Source: Clostridium sp. OM02-18AC
GTDB taxonomy: Bacteria; Bacillota; Clostridia; Lachnospirales; Lachnospiraceae
Direction: 5' to 3'
Length of the DNA stretch: 64,000 nt
Assembly: GCF_003481825.1 (NCBI RefSeq)
Contig: NZ_QULW01000009.1
Coordinates: 1 to 64,000, forward strand
In this document: piece after piece, positions 9,131 through 18,849 of the stretch
Position numbering within the stretch: position 1 is the stretch's first letter
Layout of the letters: every line of letters starts with the position of its first letter
Program-made: the position numbers and the translations under genes
The notes under the pieces: generated by a model
What the model was told of the DNA's origin: nothing
The model's database searches: none
What the model saw: the letters and a program-made list of their open reading frames with translations, nothing else

Positions 9131-9190
9131 AGGTGCGAAAGCTCCCACAGCCGCCATGCATGGCGGCTGCGGGAGCTTTCGCACCTTTGA
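9131..9190. terminator. Large nested terminator hairpin after ftsH
   Basis: A perfect 16-bp outer stem (9131-9146 with 9171-9186) encloses a second palindrome, GCCGCCATGCATGGCGGC. The T-run after it is short, but the structure is very strong. Confidence 0.75.
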
Positions 9191-9229
9191 TATTTACTGT
9201 GCTAAATTGTTTAGTCTGCGAACAAATGT

Positions 9230-9258
9230 TTGCAAGCAGCCTGTTGCTGTGGTATAAT
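9230..9258 (+). promoter_or_regulatory. Promoter of uvrA
   Basis: TTGCAA (9230-9235), 17-bp spacer, TATAAT (9253-9258). I saw no evident LexA/DinR box (GAAC-N4-GTTC) overlapping it, although GAACAAATGTT at 9220-9230 is a weak partial match. Confidence 0.7.
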
Positions 9259-9336
9259 GGGCTGGTATCTGAGTTACACTAAAAAGAGGAATCGTACAAG
9301 TGACGATGCAACGATGCACAAGAAAGGTTTACGGCC

Positions 9337-12168
9337 ATGGCAAAGCAGTATATCAAGATTCGAGGTGCCAATGAGCACAATTTAAAAAATATATCCCTGG
9401 ATATCCCAAGAAATGAACTGGTAGTTCTGACTGGATTAAGTGGTTCGGGCAAGTCTTCCCTGGCGTTTGATACCATCTATGCAGAAGGACAGCGGCGTTA
9501 TATGGAGTCGTTGTCTTCCTACGCCAGACAGTTCCTGGGACAGATGGAAAAGCCGGATGTGGAAAGCATTGAGGGACTTTCTCCTGCCATCTCCATCGAC
9601 CAGAAATCGACCAACCGCAACCCGCGTTCCACGGTGGGAACGGTGACGGAGATCTACGATTATATGCGTCTTCTGTATGCACGCATCGGTATTCCGCACT
9701 GTCCGAAGTGTGGACGTGAGATCAAAAAACAGACCATCGACCAGATGGTTGACCAGATCCTGCAGCTGCCGGAGCGCACGAAGATCCAGCTTCTGGCACC
9801 GGTGGTGCGCGGGCGCAAGGGGGAACACGTCAAGCTTTTGGAGCAGGCGCGCCGCAGCGGCTATGTGCGCGTGCGCATTGACGGGAATCTCTATGACCTT
9901 TCCGAGGAGATCAAGTTAGAAAAGAACATCAAACACAATATTGAGATCGTGGTAGACCGTCTGGTGGTGAAAGAGGGCATCGAAAAGCGTTTGACGGATT
10001 CCATCGAGACCGTTATGGGACTTTCGGATGGTCTCATGATCGTTGATGTGATCGACGGGGAGCCGATCAATTTCAGCATGAGCTTTGCCTGTCCGGACTG
10101 CGGCATCAGCATCGAAGAGGTGGAGCCGCGAAGCTTTTCCTTTAATAATCCGTTTGGCGCCTGCCCGGAGTGCTTCGGTCTTGGGTATAAGATGGAATTT
10201 GATGAGGACCTTATGATCCCGGATAAGTCCTTAAGCATTTCCAAAGGAGCCATTGTGGTGATGGGCTGGCAGTCCTGCACGGAAAAGAGCAGTTTTACCC
10301 ATGCCATTTTGGATGCGCTGTGCAAGGAGTATCATTTTGATCTGGATACTCCGTTTGAAGATTACCCGAAGGAAATCCAGGATGTGATCCTGCATGGAAC
10401 GAACGGGAAAGAGGTCAAAGTTTATTACAAGGGACAGCGCGGTGAGGGCATTTACCCGGTCGCATTCGAAGGTCTGATTCGCAATGTGGAGCGCCGCTAT
10501 AAGGAAACCTTTTCCGAGGCATCGAAAGCGGAATACGAGACGTTTATGCGCATCACACCGTGTAAGGCCTGCAAGGGTCAGCGTTTAAAGCCGGGTTCCC
10601 TGGCGGTTACAGTTGGTGATCTGAATATTTATGAGGCAACGGAGCTGTCCATTACCCGCTTCCGTGCTTTTCTGGAGGATTTAAAGCTGACGCCGATGCA
10701 GGAGTCCATCGGTCATCAGATCTTAAAAGAGATCAAGGCGCGGCTGGATTTCCTGCTGAATGTCGGTCTGGAATATCTGTCACTCTCCCGCGCGACCGGT
10801 ACGTTATCCGGCGGTGAAGCACAGCGGATCCGTCTGGCAACGCAGATTGGTTCCGGCCTGGTTGGAGTTGCCTACATTCTGGACGAGCCGAGTATCGGCC
10901 TGCATCAGCGCGACAACGACAAGCTTCTTGCGACCCTGACACATCTGCGCGACCTTGGAAATACCGTGCTTGTGGTCGAGCACGATGAAGATACCATGCG
11001 GGTAGCGGACTGTATTGTGGATATCGGACCGGGAGCGGGGGAACATGGTGGAGAAGTCGTGGCGGTTGGCACGGCAGAAGAAATCATGAAAAACGAAAAG
11101 TCCATCACAGGTGCGTACTTGAGCGGACGCATCCAGATCCCGGTTCCGAAGGAGCGCAGACAGCCGACCGGCTGGATCACGGTGCGCGGGGCAGCAGAGA
11201 ACAACTTAAAAAATATCGATGTTTCCTTCCCGCTTGGCATTATGACCTGCGTGACCGGTGTCTCCGGCTCGGGAAAAAGTTCCCTGGTCAACGAAATCCT
11301 TTATAAGGAACTGGCAAGAAAGCTGAACCGTGCGCGTACTATTCCGGGCAAATTTAAGAAGATCGAGGGATTGGAGCAGCTGGATAAGGTCATCAACATC
11401 GACCAGTCCCCGATCGGCCGTACTCCGCGTTCTAACCCGGCAACTTACACGGGCGTGTTTGATATGATCCGCGACCTGTTTGCGTCGACGCCGGATGCCA
11501 AGGCGAAGGGCTATAACAAAGGACGTTTCAGCTTCAATGTGAAGGGCGGTCGGTGTGAGGCCTGCAGCGGTGACGGCATCATCAAGATTGAGATGCATTT
11601 TTTGCCGGATGTCTATGTGCCGTGTGAAGTCTGTGGGGGCAAACGCTATAACCGCGAGACGCTGGAAGTGAAATATAAGGGAAAGAGCATTTACGATGTG
11701 CTGAACATGACGGTAGAAGAGGCTATGAAATTCTTTGAGAATGTGCCGTCGATCTACCGGAAGATTGCGACCTTGAATGATGTGGGACTTTCGTATATCC
11801 GTCTGGGACAGCCGTCAACCCAGCTTTCCGGCGGCGAGGCACAGCGGATCAAGCTGGCGACGGAGTTAAGCCGCCGTGGAACCGGAAAGACCGTTTATAT
11901 TCTGGATGAGCCGACAACCGGTCTGCATTTTGCGGATGTCCACAAGCTGGTGGAGATCCTGCGCAGATTGTCGGATGGTGGTAATACGGTCATTGTCATT
12001 GAGCACAACCTGGATGTGATCAAAACAGCGGATTACCTGATCGATATTGGACCGGAGGGCGGCGAGCGCGGTGGAACTGTTATCGCGAAAGGAACGCCGG
12101 AGGAAGTCGCAGAAAGCCCGGTATCTTATACTGGAAAGTATGTGAAGCGGTATCTGAGTAGAAACTGA
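9337..12168 (+). CDS. uvrA: Excinuclease ABC subunit A
   Basis: A 943-residue damage-recognition ATPase of nucleotide excision repair, which loads UvrB at DNA lesions. It has two ABC ATPase modules, each with a Walker A (GLSGSGKSS at 33-41 and GVSGSGKSS in the second half), a signature (LSGGEAQRIRLA and LSGGEAQRIKLA) and a Walker B (ILDEPS and ILDEPT). Zinc-binding Cys pairs CPKCG and CEAC...CEVC are visible. Length is typical. The gene is not next to uvrB here. It has its own promoter and a strong terminator, so it appears to be transcribed alone. Confidence 0.97.
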   Translation: MAKQYIKIRGANEHNLKNISLDIPRNELVVLTGLSGSGKSSLAFDTIYAEGQRRYMESLSSYARQFLGQMEKPDVESIEGLSPAISIDQKSTNRNPRSTVGTVTEIYDYMRLLYARIGIPHCPKCGREIKKQTIDQMVDQILQLPERTKIQLLAPVVRGRKGEHVKLLEQARRSGYVRVRIDGNLYDLSEEIKLEKNIKHNIEIVVDRLVVKEGIEKRLTDSIETVMGLSDGLMIVDVIDGEPINFSMSFACPDCGISIEEVEPRSFSFNNPFGACPECFGLGYKMEFDEDLMIPDKSLSISKGAIVVMGWQSCTEKSSFTHAILDALCKEYHFDLDTPFEDYPKEIQDVILHGTNGKEVKVYYKGQRGEGIYPVAFEGLIRNVERRYKETFSEASKAEYETFMRITPCKACKGQRLKPGSLAVTVGDLNIYEATELSITRFRAFLEDLKLTPMQESIGHQILKEIKARLDFLLNVGLEYLSLSRATGTLSGGEAQRIRLATQIGSGLVGVAYILDEPSIGLHQRDNDKLLATLTHLRDLGNTVLVVEHDEDTMRVADCIVDIGPGAGEHGGEVVAVGTAEEIMKNEKSITGAYLSGRIQIPVPKERRQPTGWITVRGAAENNLKNIDVSFPLGIMTCVTGVSGSGKSSLVNEILYKELARKLNRARTIPGKFKKIEGLEQLDKVINIDQSPIGRTPRSNPATYTGVFDMIRDLFASTPDAKAKGYNKGRFSFNVKGGRCEACSGDGIIKIEMHFLPDVYVPCEVCGGKRYNRETLEVKYKGKSIYDVLNMTVEEAMKFFENVPSIYRKIATLNDVGLSYIRLGQPSTQLSGGEAQRIKLATELSRRGTGKTVYILDEPTTGLHFADVHKLVEILRRLSDGGNTVIVIEHNLDVIKTADYLIDIGPEGGERGGTVIAKGTPEEVAESPVSYTGKYVKRYLSRN

Positions 12169-12187
12169 TCATCATAGGTGTTTTTAG

Positions 12188-12243
12188 AAAAATCCGAATG
12201 TCATTACACGGTAACATATGGTGTAATGACATTCGGATTTTTT
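12188..12243. terminator. Bidirectional terminator between uvrA and the LysR gene
   Basis: A 22-bp perfect stem (12188-12209 with 12221-12242) flanked by A5 and T6 serves both converging genes, uvrA on the plus strand and the LysR gene on the minus strand. Confidence 0.88.
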
Positions 12244-12247
12244 ATGT

Positions 12248-13186
12248 TTATAAAGGATAGAGCTGTGGGATTAATTGTTTACGAATTAAATCAAGCATAT
12301 CTTGAATTAAATTGACGTTATTGGGATTTTCAGCATAAAAGGCGTGAATGTTTTGAACGGGAGGTGTTGAATCCAAAGTACAAAAATAAACATCGTATCG
12401 AGATGCAATTTGTTCCCATCTGCAAATGCTTTGAGAAATGAATGTAACGCCCATGCCATTGCTGGCAAGAAGCAGAGCAGCTTGAGGCGTACCATAGGTT
12501 ATTAGATTTCCATATTTAAACTGATAGCGATTCATTTCTCGTTCTAAAAAATATGTGTAATTATTAATATTTTCGCCACAAACAAAAGGTGCACCGTCTA
12601 ATATAGAAGAATCGATAAGGCAAGGATGTTCAATAGAGCATCCTTTGTATTTTTCTGGTGAAATAAGGCCAAGCGATTGAGGTATTACATAGATAAGATT
12701 TTCTTGGATTAAAAATTCATCTTGAATATTGTTATGCGTGTTTGAAAGGCTAAAAGTTCCGATCGCTAGAGTAGCAGGAAGATTGTCAATGTTTTTGTCA
12801 TGTGTATTCAAAGCGTTGTTATTGATGGACAATTGTACGTCTGGATGAAGTTTTGCAAACGTGGGCAGTAAAAGGGGAAGCCAATAATGCCCACGTCCAC
12901 TTCCGATGCTTAGACAGAAACGAGTTTTTGATAAAGATGATAATTGGTTTTGCATTTTGATCTGCAGTTGCCGGATATGGTTCATTTCTTGTATATAGAG
13001 ATTTCCGGCAGCGGTCAGTCTGATCGGTGAATGTTTACGATCAAAAAGTTTCACACCTAATTCGCTTTCTAACTTATTTAATGCACTTGTTAATGCGGGC
13101 TGTGAAATATATAGTCTGGCTGCAGCTTTTGTTAAATTTTGTTCTTGAGCAACAGCTATGACATAATCTAATTTATCGAAAGACAT
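12248..13186 (-). CDS. LysR-family transcriptional regulator
   Basis: A 312-residue LysR-type regulator: N-terminal winged helix-turn-helix (residues about 2-60, with LTKAAARLYISQPALTSALN) and a C-terminal effector-binding domain. I chose the ATG at 13186, which lies 6 nt from AAGGAGTG; a GTG three codons earlier falls inside that site. It is divergent from the 2-hydroxycarboxylate transporter and AT-rich like it, so it is the likely local activator of that transporter and dehydratase, responding to the carried acid or a breakdown product. This role is inferred from position. Confidence 0.9.
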   Translation of the reverse strand: MSFDKLDYVIAVAQEQNLTKAAARLYISQPALTSALNKLESELGVKLFDRKHSPIRLTAAGNLYIQEMNHIRQLQIKMQNQLSSLSKTRFCLSIGSGRGHYWLPLLLPTFAKLHPDVQLSINNNALNTHDKNIDNLPATLAIGTFSLSNTHNNIQDEFLIQENLIYVIPQSLGLISPEKYKGCSIEHPCLIDSSILDGAPFVCGENINNYTYFLEREMNRYQFKYGNLITYGTPQAALLLASNGMGVTFISQSICRWEQIASRYDVYFCTLDSTPPVQNIHAFYAENPNNVNLIQDMLDLIRKQLIPQLYPL

Positions 13187-13396
13187 AAAGCACACTCCTT
13201 GAATTATAAATATTTGTTTATAGTATTATTTATGGGAACATATTGGACAAAATGATGAATTACACAATATAATTATGTCATAAAGTATATGATGCTTTTG
13301 CAGCAAAGTCAATAAATGCAGAAATTGCATAAAAATTCTTGATATATGTCGACAAATATTTAAGAAAAAAGAAAAAAATATAAGGAGAATATTATT
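13187..13396. promoter_or_regulatory. Divergent AT-rich control region of the carboxylate island
   Basis: This 210-bp gap separates the LysR gene from its probable target. It holds AT-rich imperfect inverted repeats near 13205-13235 that could be LysR boxes. A possible but weak promoter (TTGGAC 13243-13248 and TATAAT 13268-13273, 19-bp spacing) reads toward the transporter. No single element is certain. Confidence 0.4.
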
Positions 13397-14704
13397 ATGG
13401 GTGTTTCGAAAAAGTATGAATGGATGGGTTTGCCTTTACTGACATGGGTGGTGTTAGCTGGGATAACGGTATTAGGTATGTACTCAGGAAAAATGGGAAC
13501 AGATTTTGGCTCTACAATATTTTGGCTTACAGTAATCGGAGCTATAATCATGGGAGTGGGCAATCAGCTTCCAATCGTAAAAGATTATTTAGGTGGTGGA
13601 CCATTACTTTTATTATTACTTGGTTCTTTTGCAACATGGGCGAAATTAATACCGGAAGCTTATGTTGAAGCTGCAAATAACTGGATGTCTGGAATCAATT
13701 TTCAAGCTTTTTTTCTTACATTATTGATTGTAAGCGCAGTTATGGCTATTGAGCGAAAAATTTTGTTAAAATCTTTGGTCGGATATCTTCCGTGTATTTT
13801 AGGTGGCTTAGTAGGAGCTGCGATTATGGCGGCTGCAGCAGGCATGATTTGTTTCCATTTAAGTATCGGAGACATTTTGATGACTTATGTGATGCCTATA
13901 ATGGGTGGTGGAAGTGCAGCAGGTGCTCTTCCAATGAGTAGCATTTATGAAGAGGTGACAGGAAAAGACAAGGATGTATATTACGGCATTGCGATGTCTG
14001 CATTGATGGTTGCTAATATTCTTTGCATTTTCTTTGCTGTTGGTTTGGATCTTTTAGGAAAGAAATTTCCAAAAATGACAGGAGATGGAAGTCAATTATT
14101 ACGTAAAAAGAATGACAAAGATAGCATTGGAGATTCGGAGCAGGTTACATACAGTTTAGAAGATATGGGAAATGGAATGATGATCATGGCTGGGTGCTGG
14201 GTATTTGCCGGTCTTTGTTCCAAATGGTTTCTTCCTAAAATTTTTGGTGTATCGATTCATCAGTATGCATACTTGGTTATTATTGCGGTTGGATTAAATA
14301 TTAGTGGTGTGTTGTCTGCAAAATTAAGAAAAGGAATTTGCAAAGTCTATGATGTAATGAAAGTTTGGCTGACACCGTCAGTATTTGCAGGAATGGCAAT
14401 TTCTCTTCTGGATTTTCAGAGCTTTATCGATGCTATGTCAGTGAAAACACTGGTGCTTTCTGTTGCTATTATTGTAGGTTGTATTTTGGGAAGTGCGCTG
14501 ATTGGTTATCTCGTGGGCTTTTATCCAATAGATGCCGCAATGACAGGAGGGTTATGCATGGCTAACATGGGAGGCAGTGGAGATATGCTGATTTTGGCTG
14601 CTGGAAACAGAATGGATCTTATGACTTACGCATCAATTTCCTCTAGAATTGGTGGAGCCATTGTACTTGCAATTTCGGGAGTTGTATTTGGTATGTTTGG
14701 CTGA
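13397..14704 (+). CDS. 2-hydroxycarboxylate transporter (CitS/MleP family)
   Basis: A 435-residue secondary transporter of the 2HCT family, which moves citrate, malate, lactate or similar acids with Na+ or H+ or by exchange. The two glycine-rich re-entrant loops that define the family are visible: MGGGSAAGALPMSS in the first half and ANMGGSGDMLILAAGNRMDL near the C-terminus. About eleven membrane segments are predicted by eye. The start follows AAGGAG. The next gene is an enolase-superfamily dehydratase 58 bp downstream, so the pair probably imports and dehydrates one hydroxy acid. Which acid is unknown. Confidence 0.9.
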   Translation: MGVSKKYEWMGLPLLTWVVLAGITVLGMYSGKMGTDFGSTIFWLTVIGAIIMGVGNQLPIVKDYLGGGPLLLLLLGSFATWAKLIPEAYVEAANNWMSGINFQAFFLTLLIVSAVMAIERKILLKSLVGYLPCILGGLVGAAIMAAAAGMICFHLSIGDILMTYVMPIMGGGSAAGALPMSSIYEEVTGKDKDVYYGIAMSALMVANILCIFFAVGLDLLGKKFPKMTGDGSQLLRKKNDKDSIGDSEQVTYSLEDMGNGMMIMAGCWVFAGLCSKWFLPKIFGVSIHQYAYLVIIAVGLNISGVLSAKLRKGICKVYDVMKVWLTPSVFAGMAISLLDFQSFIDAMSVKTLVLSVAIIVGCILGSALIGYLVGFYPIDAAMTGGLCMANMGGSGDMLILAAGNRMDLMTYASISSRIGGAIVLAISGVVFGMFG

Positions 14705-14762
14705 ATGGACATGCCGAGCTATGATTCATATAAACAATATGGTAAAAGGTTGGAGAAGCGAT

Positions 14763-15938
14763 ATGAAAATTGTAAATGTAAAAGTAATAAAATCAAACAG
14801 AGCTGTTTATTGTAAGATACTCACAGATGAAGGAATCACAGGTTTGGGGGAAAGTGGAGCATGGGGATTTTTGGATGCCAGTGCACAGGCAATAGAAACG
14901 TTTTCCCAGTATCTGATTGGAAAAGATCCGATGGATATTGAACATCTTTGGCAGTCCATGTATCGCTATTCGCATTTCCGTGGCGCAGCAATCATGGGTG
15001 CTTTGAGCGCGATAGATATTGCATTATGGGATATCAAGGGAAAATATTACAATGCGCCTATATGGCAGTTGCTTGGTGGAAAATGTAGAGACAAGGTGAG
15101 AGTATATGCACATGTGAATGGCTGTACGGTAGAAGAACAGGTCGAACATTGCTTAAAGGCAAAAGAAGAGGGATATACAGCAGTGGGACATATTAATCCG
15201 TTTTTGGATGAACCTTCGGATGTGCCATTTTCTGATGGAACTGCGGCAATGTTATATAAAGCAGAAGAGCGGGTAGGAAAAATACGAGAAGCAGTAGGAA
15301 AAGATATGGACATTTGTCTGGAATTGCATCGAAGACTGGAACCTGCTTTGGCTATTTCTTTGTCGGGTAAACTGGAACAATTTAACCCTATGTTTTTGGA
15401 AGATCCAATTAGACCAGATAATTTTGATGCAATGGCACAAGTGGCTTCTGCTTCTAGGATTCCCATTGCTACTGGAGAACGTATTCATAATATTTTTGAA
15501 TTTCAAATGCTTTTGGAAAGAAGAGCATGCCATTATGTAAGAGCAAGCATTTGTTTATGTGGAGGTATTACGGGAGCTATGAAAATTGCGGCTGTGGCAG
15601 AATCTCATCATTGTAGTCTGGTGCCGCACAACCCGCTGAGTCCTGTTGCTACGAATGCAGAGTTACAGTTATGTGCAGCCATTGATAATTTGGCTATTGC
15701 AGAGTATCCATCACCAGATGTTCGTTCCACCCAAGATCAGTTTATGGGTAAGAAAAATGGATTACGCATGCGTGATATGGTGAATCATGTACCAAATGTA
15801 AAAGACGGTTATGTTGAAATTCCAACAGAACCAGGATTGGGAATTGAACTGGTGCCAGATGTAGAGAAACTATTTCCTTTTCAGTCGCACAAAATTGCTA
15901 CTAGAATGAGAATAGATGGTTCTGTGTGCGATCAATAA
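14763..15938 (+). CDS. Enolase-superfamily (mandelate racemase/dehydratase) enzyme
   Basis: A 391-residue protein with an N-terminal capping domain and a TIM-barrel domain, resembling the galactonate/mannonate dehydratase branch, which removes water from acid sugars or hydroxy acids using Mg2+. Visible pieces: ELH at 187-189 where relatives usually have Asp as first metal ligand, LEDP at 212-215, GER at 238-240, and VPHNPLSP at 287-294 with the catalytic-region His at 289. Glu instead of Asp at the first ligand is a notable substitution. The start at 14763 has a GGAGAAG site. It follows the 2HCT transporter and shares its AT-rich composition, suggesting acquisition as a unit. Confidence 0.85.
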   Translation: MKIVNVKVIKSNRAVYCKILTDEGITGLGESGAWGFLDASAQAIETFSQYLIGKDPMDIEHLWQSMYRYSHFRGAAIMGALSAIDIALWDIKGKYYNAPIWQLLGGKCRDKVRVYAHVNGCTVEEQVEHCLKAKEEGYTAVGHINPFLDEPSDVPFSDGTAAMLYKAEERVGKIREAVGKDMDICLELHRRLEPALAISLSGKLEQFNPMFLEDPIRPDNFDAMAQVASASRIPIATGERIHNIFEFQMLLERRACHYVRASICLCGGITGAMKIAAVAESHHCSLVPHNPLSPVATNAELQLCAAIDNLAIAEYPSPDVRSTQDQFMGKKNGLRMRDMVNHVPNVKDGYVEIPTEPGLGIELVPDVEKLFPFQSHKIATRMRIDGSVCDQ

Positions 15939-15950
15939 GATTTCAGTAAC

Positions 15951-15998
15951 AAAAAGGTTCTCTTTTTACGAAATAACCGGTAAAAGAGAACCTTTTAT
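15951..15998. terminator. Bidirectional terminator between dehydratase and MATE genes
   Basis: An inverted repeat around AAAAGGTTCTCTTTTAC and its complement with A- and T-rich ends lies between two converging genes. Confidence 0.8.
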
Positions 15999-16027
15999 TG
16001 TCGAAGCAGTTTATAATGAATTTGGTG

Positions 16028-17368
16028 TTATTTCAGAAAATAATTCTGCCTACCTTCCCGGAAAAAGTATTTCCGGTGCATACCAATGGACAGAAGCAGA
16101 GTGAGAAACTCTGCCATCGGTACAGCGAGCCAGGCACCGTTGATTCCAAGAAACTGCGGCAGGATCAGCAGGGAGATCGTGGTAAATACCAGAGTTCTCG
16201 CAAAGGAAATGATTGCGGATACCCTTCCGTTCGACAACGCGGTGAAAAATCCGGAGGAAAGGATATTAAAACCGCAGAACAGGAAGTTTACGGCAAACAG
16301 CTGGAAGCCGGTGACAGCCAGTTCATAGGTTTTCGGATCATCCGTGAAGATGGTGACAATGCCAGTGGAAAGAAAAATGGCGGCCGCAGTCATAAATACG
16401 GAAATGATTGCAGTGAACCAGAAAGAAATATGGTAAATATTTTTCAGCTCCTTTCGGTTTTCAGCGCCGTACTGGAATCCGATCACTGGGCTGATGCCGA
16501 TGGAGAATCCCAGATAAAAGGCCTGGAATAAAAACTGACCGTACAAAAGAATGGTGATGGCGGCAACCCCGTTTGGTCCGGCCAGGCGCATCAGGATGAT
16601 GTTAAATAAAAGGGTGATCACGGCATTGGAAAACTGGGTGACCATTTCGGAAGAACCGTTGTAGCAGGCCTGCAGGAGTTCTTTTACACGGAAAGAAAAA
16701 CGGGTCAGATGCAGTTCGTGTCTGGGTGACAGGAAAAAGACCAGTCCGATCACGGCAGGGATGGTCTGTCCCAGTCCGGTTGCCATGGCGGCTCCGCCGA
16801 TTCCAAGCTGACACGGTACAATGAGAACATAATCCATAACGGCATTGACCAGTCCGGCCAGGATTGTGAGGATCAGCCCCATATGCGGAGCTCCGGCAGT
16901 AACCAGAAAACACTGGAACAGGGTCTGGAGCATACAGGCCGGGGAAAACAAAAGCAGGATCTTCAAGTAGGTTATGCTGTCAGCCAGAAGCAGGTCGTTT
17001 GCACCAAGCATCCGGCAGATCGGTTCTGGAAAGAGAACAGCGATCAAAGCGGCGAAAAAGCTGAATAACAGTCCGACTAAAAGAAACAGAGAGAGGCATT
17101 CCCGTGCCTCTCTTTTTTTGCCCTCGCCCAGATATTTGCTGATGACAGCTGTGCCGCCGGTTGCCAGCATGGTGCCGACAGCGATGACAACGCTAGCAGC
17201 AGGAAAGGCGATATTTAAGGAAGAAAGCGCATTGCTTCCGACAAAGCGGGATACGAAAATGCCGTCCACAATTGTGTAGAGGGACATAAACATCATCATG
17301 ATAATAGATGGAAACGCAAATTTCAGCAGCGACCAGGGGCTGAAATACTGATTAATGGATGTTGTCAT
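16028..17368 (-). CDS. MATE-family multidrug exporter
   Basis: A 446-residue, twelve-helix MatE transporter in two homologous halves, which exports drugs or metabolites in exchange for Na+ or H+. Family features include the N-terminal SPWSLLKFAFPSIIMMMFMS segment and the later IISKYLGEGKKREA loop. The start at 17368 follows GGAGTT. It is divergent from a MerR-type regulator gene, and its promoter has the stretched 19-bp spacer that such regulators activate, so induction by a bound compound is likely. The exported compound is unknown. Confidence 0.92.
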   Translation of the reverse strand: MTTSINQYFSPWSLLKFAFPSIIMMMFMSLYTIVDGIFVSRFVGSNALSSLNIAFPAASVVIAVGTMLATGGTAVISKYLGEGKKREARECLSLFLLVGLLFSFFAALIAVLFPEPICRMLGANDLLLADSITYLKILLLFSPACMLQTLFQCFLVTAGAPHMGLILTILAGLVNAVMDYVLIVPCQLGIGGAAMATGLGQTIPAVIGLVFFLSPRHELHLTRFSFRVKELLQACYNGSSEMVTQFSNAVITLLFNIILMRLAGPNGVAAITILLYGQFLFQAFYLGFSIGISPVIGFQYGAENRKELKNIYHISFWFTAIISVFMTAAAIFLSTGIVTIFTDDPKTYELAVTGFQLFAVNFLFCGFNILSSGFFTALSNGRVSAIISFARTLVFTTISLLILPQFLGINGAWLAVPMAEFLTLLLSIGMHRKYFFREGRQNYFLK

Positions 17369-17424
17369 TATAAAAACTCCTCGATATTCTGAAAATAGTC
17401 TTGAACATACAGGTGACTTTTGAG

Positions 17425-17455
17425 AGAATAAACCATAGGGTTACCCGATAGTCAA
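17425..17455 (-). promoter_or_regulatory. MerR-type 19-bp-spacer promoter of the MATE gene
   Basis: Read on the minus strand: TTGACT (17455-17450), a 19-bp spacer, then TATTCT (17430-17425). The spacer contains AACC-CTAT-GGTT, an imperfect dyad placed between the -35 and -10, where MerR proteins bind and untwist DNA. The divergent MerR gene starts 53 bp away. Confidence 0.72.
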
Positions 17456-17507
17456 GAGAAATTGAAATTATTTTTGAAATAGATCATGACAGAAAGGAAT
17501 TGGATAT

Positions 17508-18335
17508 ATGGATCGTAATTTATATATGACAACCGGAGAGTTTGCGGCTTTGACCGGAGTGACGAAGCATACCTTGTTTCATTACGATGAAATTGGTCTG
17601 TTTTCCCCAGAGTTTGTGGCTGAAAATGGTTACCGCATGTACTCCCTGGATCAGGTGGAAACTCTGGATACGATTCTGATTCTGCGGGATCTTGGCATGC
17701 CGCTAAAGGAAATCCGCCGGTTCCTGCAAATGCGCAGCCCGCAGGAACTGATGCGCATTTTTACAGAGCGGGAAGCGCAGATCGAGCAGGAAATCGCAAA
17801 ACTGGAAAACATGCGAGGGTGGATCCGGCAGCGCCGGGAAAAAATCAGTACAGCACTGAGACAGGATTTTTCCAAAATACAGATCCGGCATTATCCGGAG
17901 CGGTATTATCTGATCCGGCAGATGGACGGCAGCTCGGAGCAGGATTACGTGGAAAAAACCAATGCATTGATCCTGGATTTTAAGAATACGGAGCAGAGAA
18001 ATGATTATGAGGTGGCATATTTTCAGCATGAAGGAAATGTGCAAAATCAGGATTATAACGTGTACGATAATGTACTTATTCTGTTACAGCAAAAGCCGGA
18101 TCATATGACGTATCAGATCCTTCCGGAAGGAGACTACCTGACTGGATTTCATGTGGGTTCCTGGATGGAAATGAGGGAAGCGTATGAGCGTATGGAGACC
18201 TACCGAAAGGAACATAAAATCCAGACAGAAGGTCCCTATGTAGAGCGCGATGTGATGGACAATCTTTCGGTAAAGCGGATGGAAGATTATGTGACAGAAA
18301 TCGCGGTACGGATCGCAGAAAAAGAATGGTCATGA
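17508..18335 (+). CDS. MerR-family regulator with GyrI-like effector domain (BmrR/BltR type)
   Basis: A 275-residue regulator. Residues about 7-75 form the winged helix (TTGEFAALTGVTKHTLFHYD, then the NGYRMYS turn). A long dimerisation helix covers about 80-118, and the rest resembles the GyrI-like ligand domain of BmrR. Such proteins sense hydrophobic cations and activate multidrug pump genes. The MATE pump is divergently encoded and has a matching 19-bp-spacer promoter, so it is the likely target. The start follows AAAGGA. Confidence 0.9.
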   Translation: MDRNLYMTTGEFAALTGVTKHTLFHYDEIGLFSPEFVAENGYRMYSLDQVETLDTILILRDLGMPLKEIRRFLQMRSPQELMRIFTEREAQIEQEIAKLENMRGWIRQRREKISTALRQDFSKIQIRHYPERYYLIRQMDGSSEQDYVEKTNALILDFKNTEQRNDYEVAYFQHEGNVQNQDYNVYDNVLILLQQKPDHMTYQILPEGDYLTGFHVGSWMEMREAYERMETYRKEHKIQTEGPYVERDVMDNLSVKRMEDYVTEIAVRIAEKEWS

Positions 18336-18849
18336 CAGTGGCTGGATGATATTTTTGCGGAGATCATTGCAGAGAGTATGCGCCGGGTAGGGGAACTGTG
18401 GCCAATCGATATTTATACAGAAGATGCAAGGGAACTGGTAGAAAAAGCGAATGAAACGTATGCACAGTGATGAGTATCAGGCAGTGTTCCTGTTATGTGA
18501 AAAAATTGGAAGATCAGGCGGATTTTTAAAGAGGACCGCGGTAACCGGGTTAAAACAGATACCTTCCTGGAAGAATATCTGGAAAATCCGGAAGTGCTGT
18601 TTGAGGCAGAACTGCACAAAAACCGTGACACCGTGCTTTCTTTTCGGTTAAAAGGTTTTGCGCATGAGATATCTGCGTGTATTAAGGCAGTCCAGAAGCA
18701 TCATCTGGTATTTATCGGCTATATCACATGCCAGCAGGATTTCAAACATTTTTCCTGGGACTGTGCGGAGTATTTTTCCTGGGCAGACAAGTACCTGTGT
18801 ATTCCCTATGATGATGGCTATTACCAGATCCAGCTGAATCTTCCCTTGC
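18336..18849 (+). pseudogene. Degenerate coding relic of unknown family
   Basis: This 0.5-kb stretch has coding-like codon use but no intact gene. One frame reads about 44 residues without a start (containing GELWPIDIYTEDARELVEKA) and stops at 18470. A second piece from about 18470 switches frame near 18525 and then reads open (containing TDTFLEEYLENPEVLFEAEL and later DKYLCIPYDDGYYQIQ) to about 18850. I do not recognise the family. At least one frameshift and no usable start argue for a decayed gene. Confidence 0.55.
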
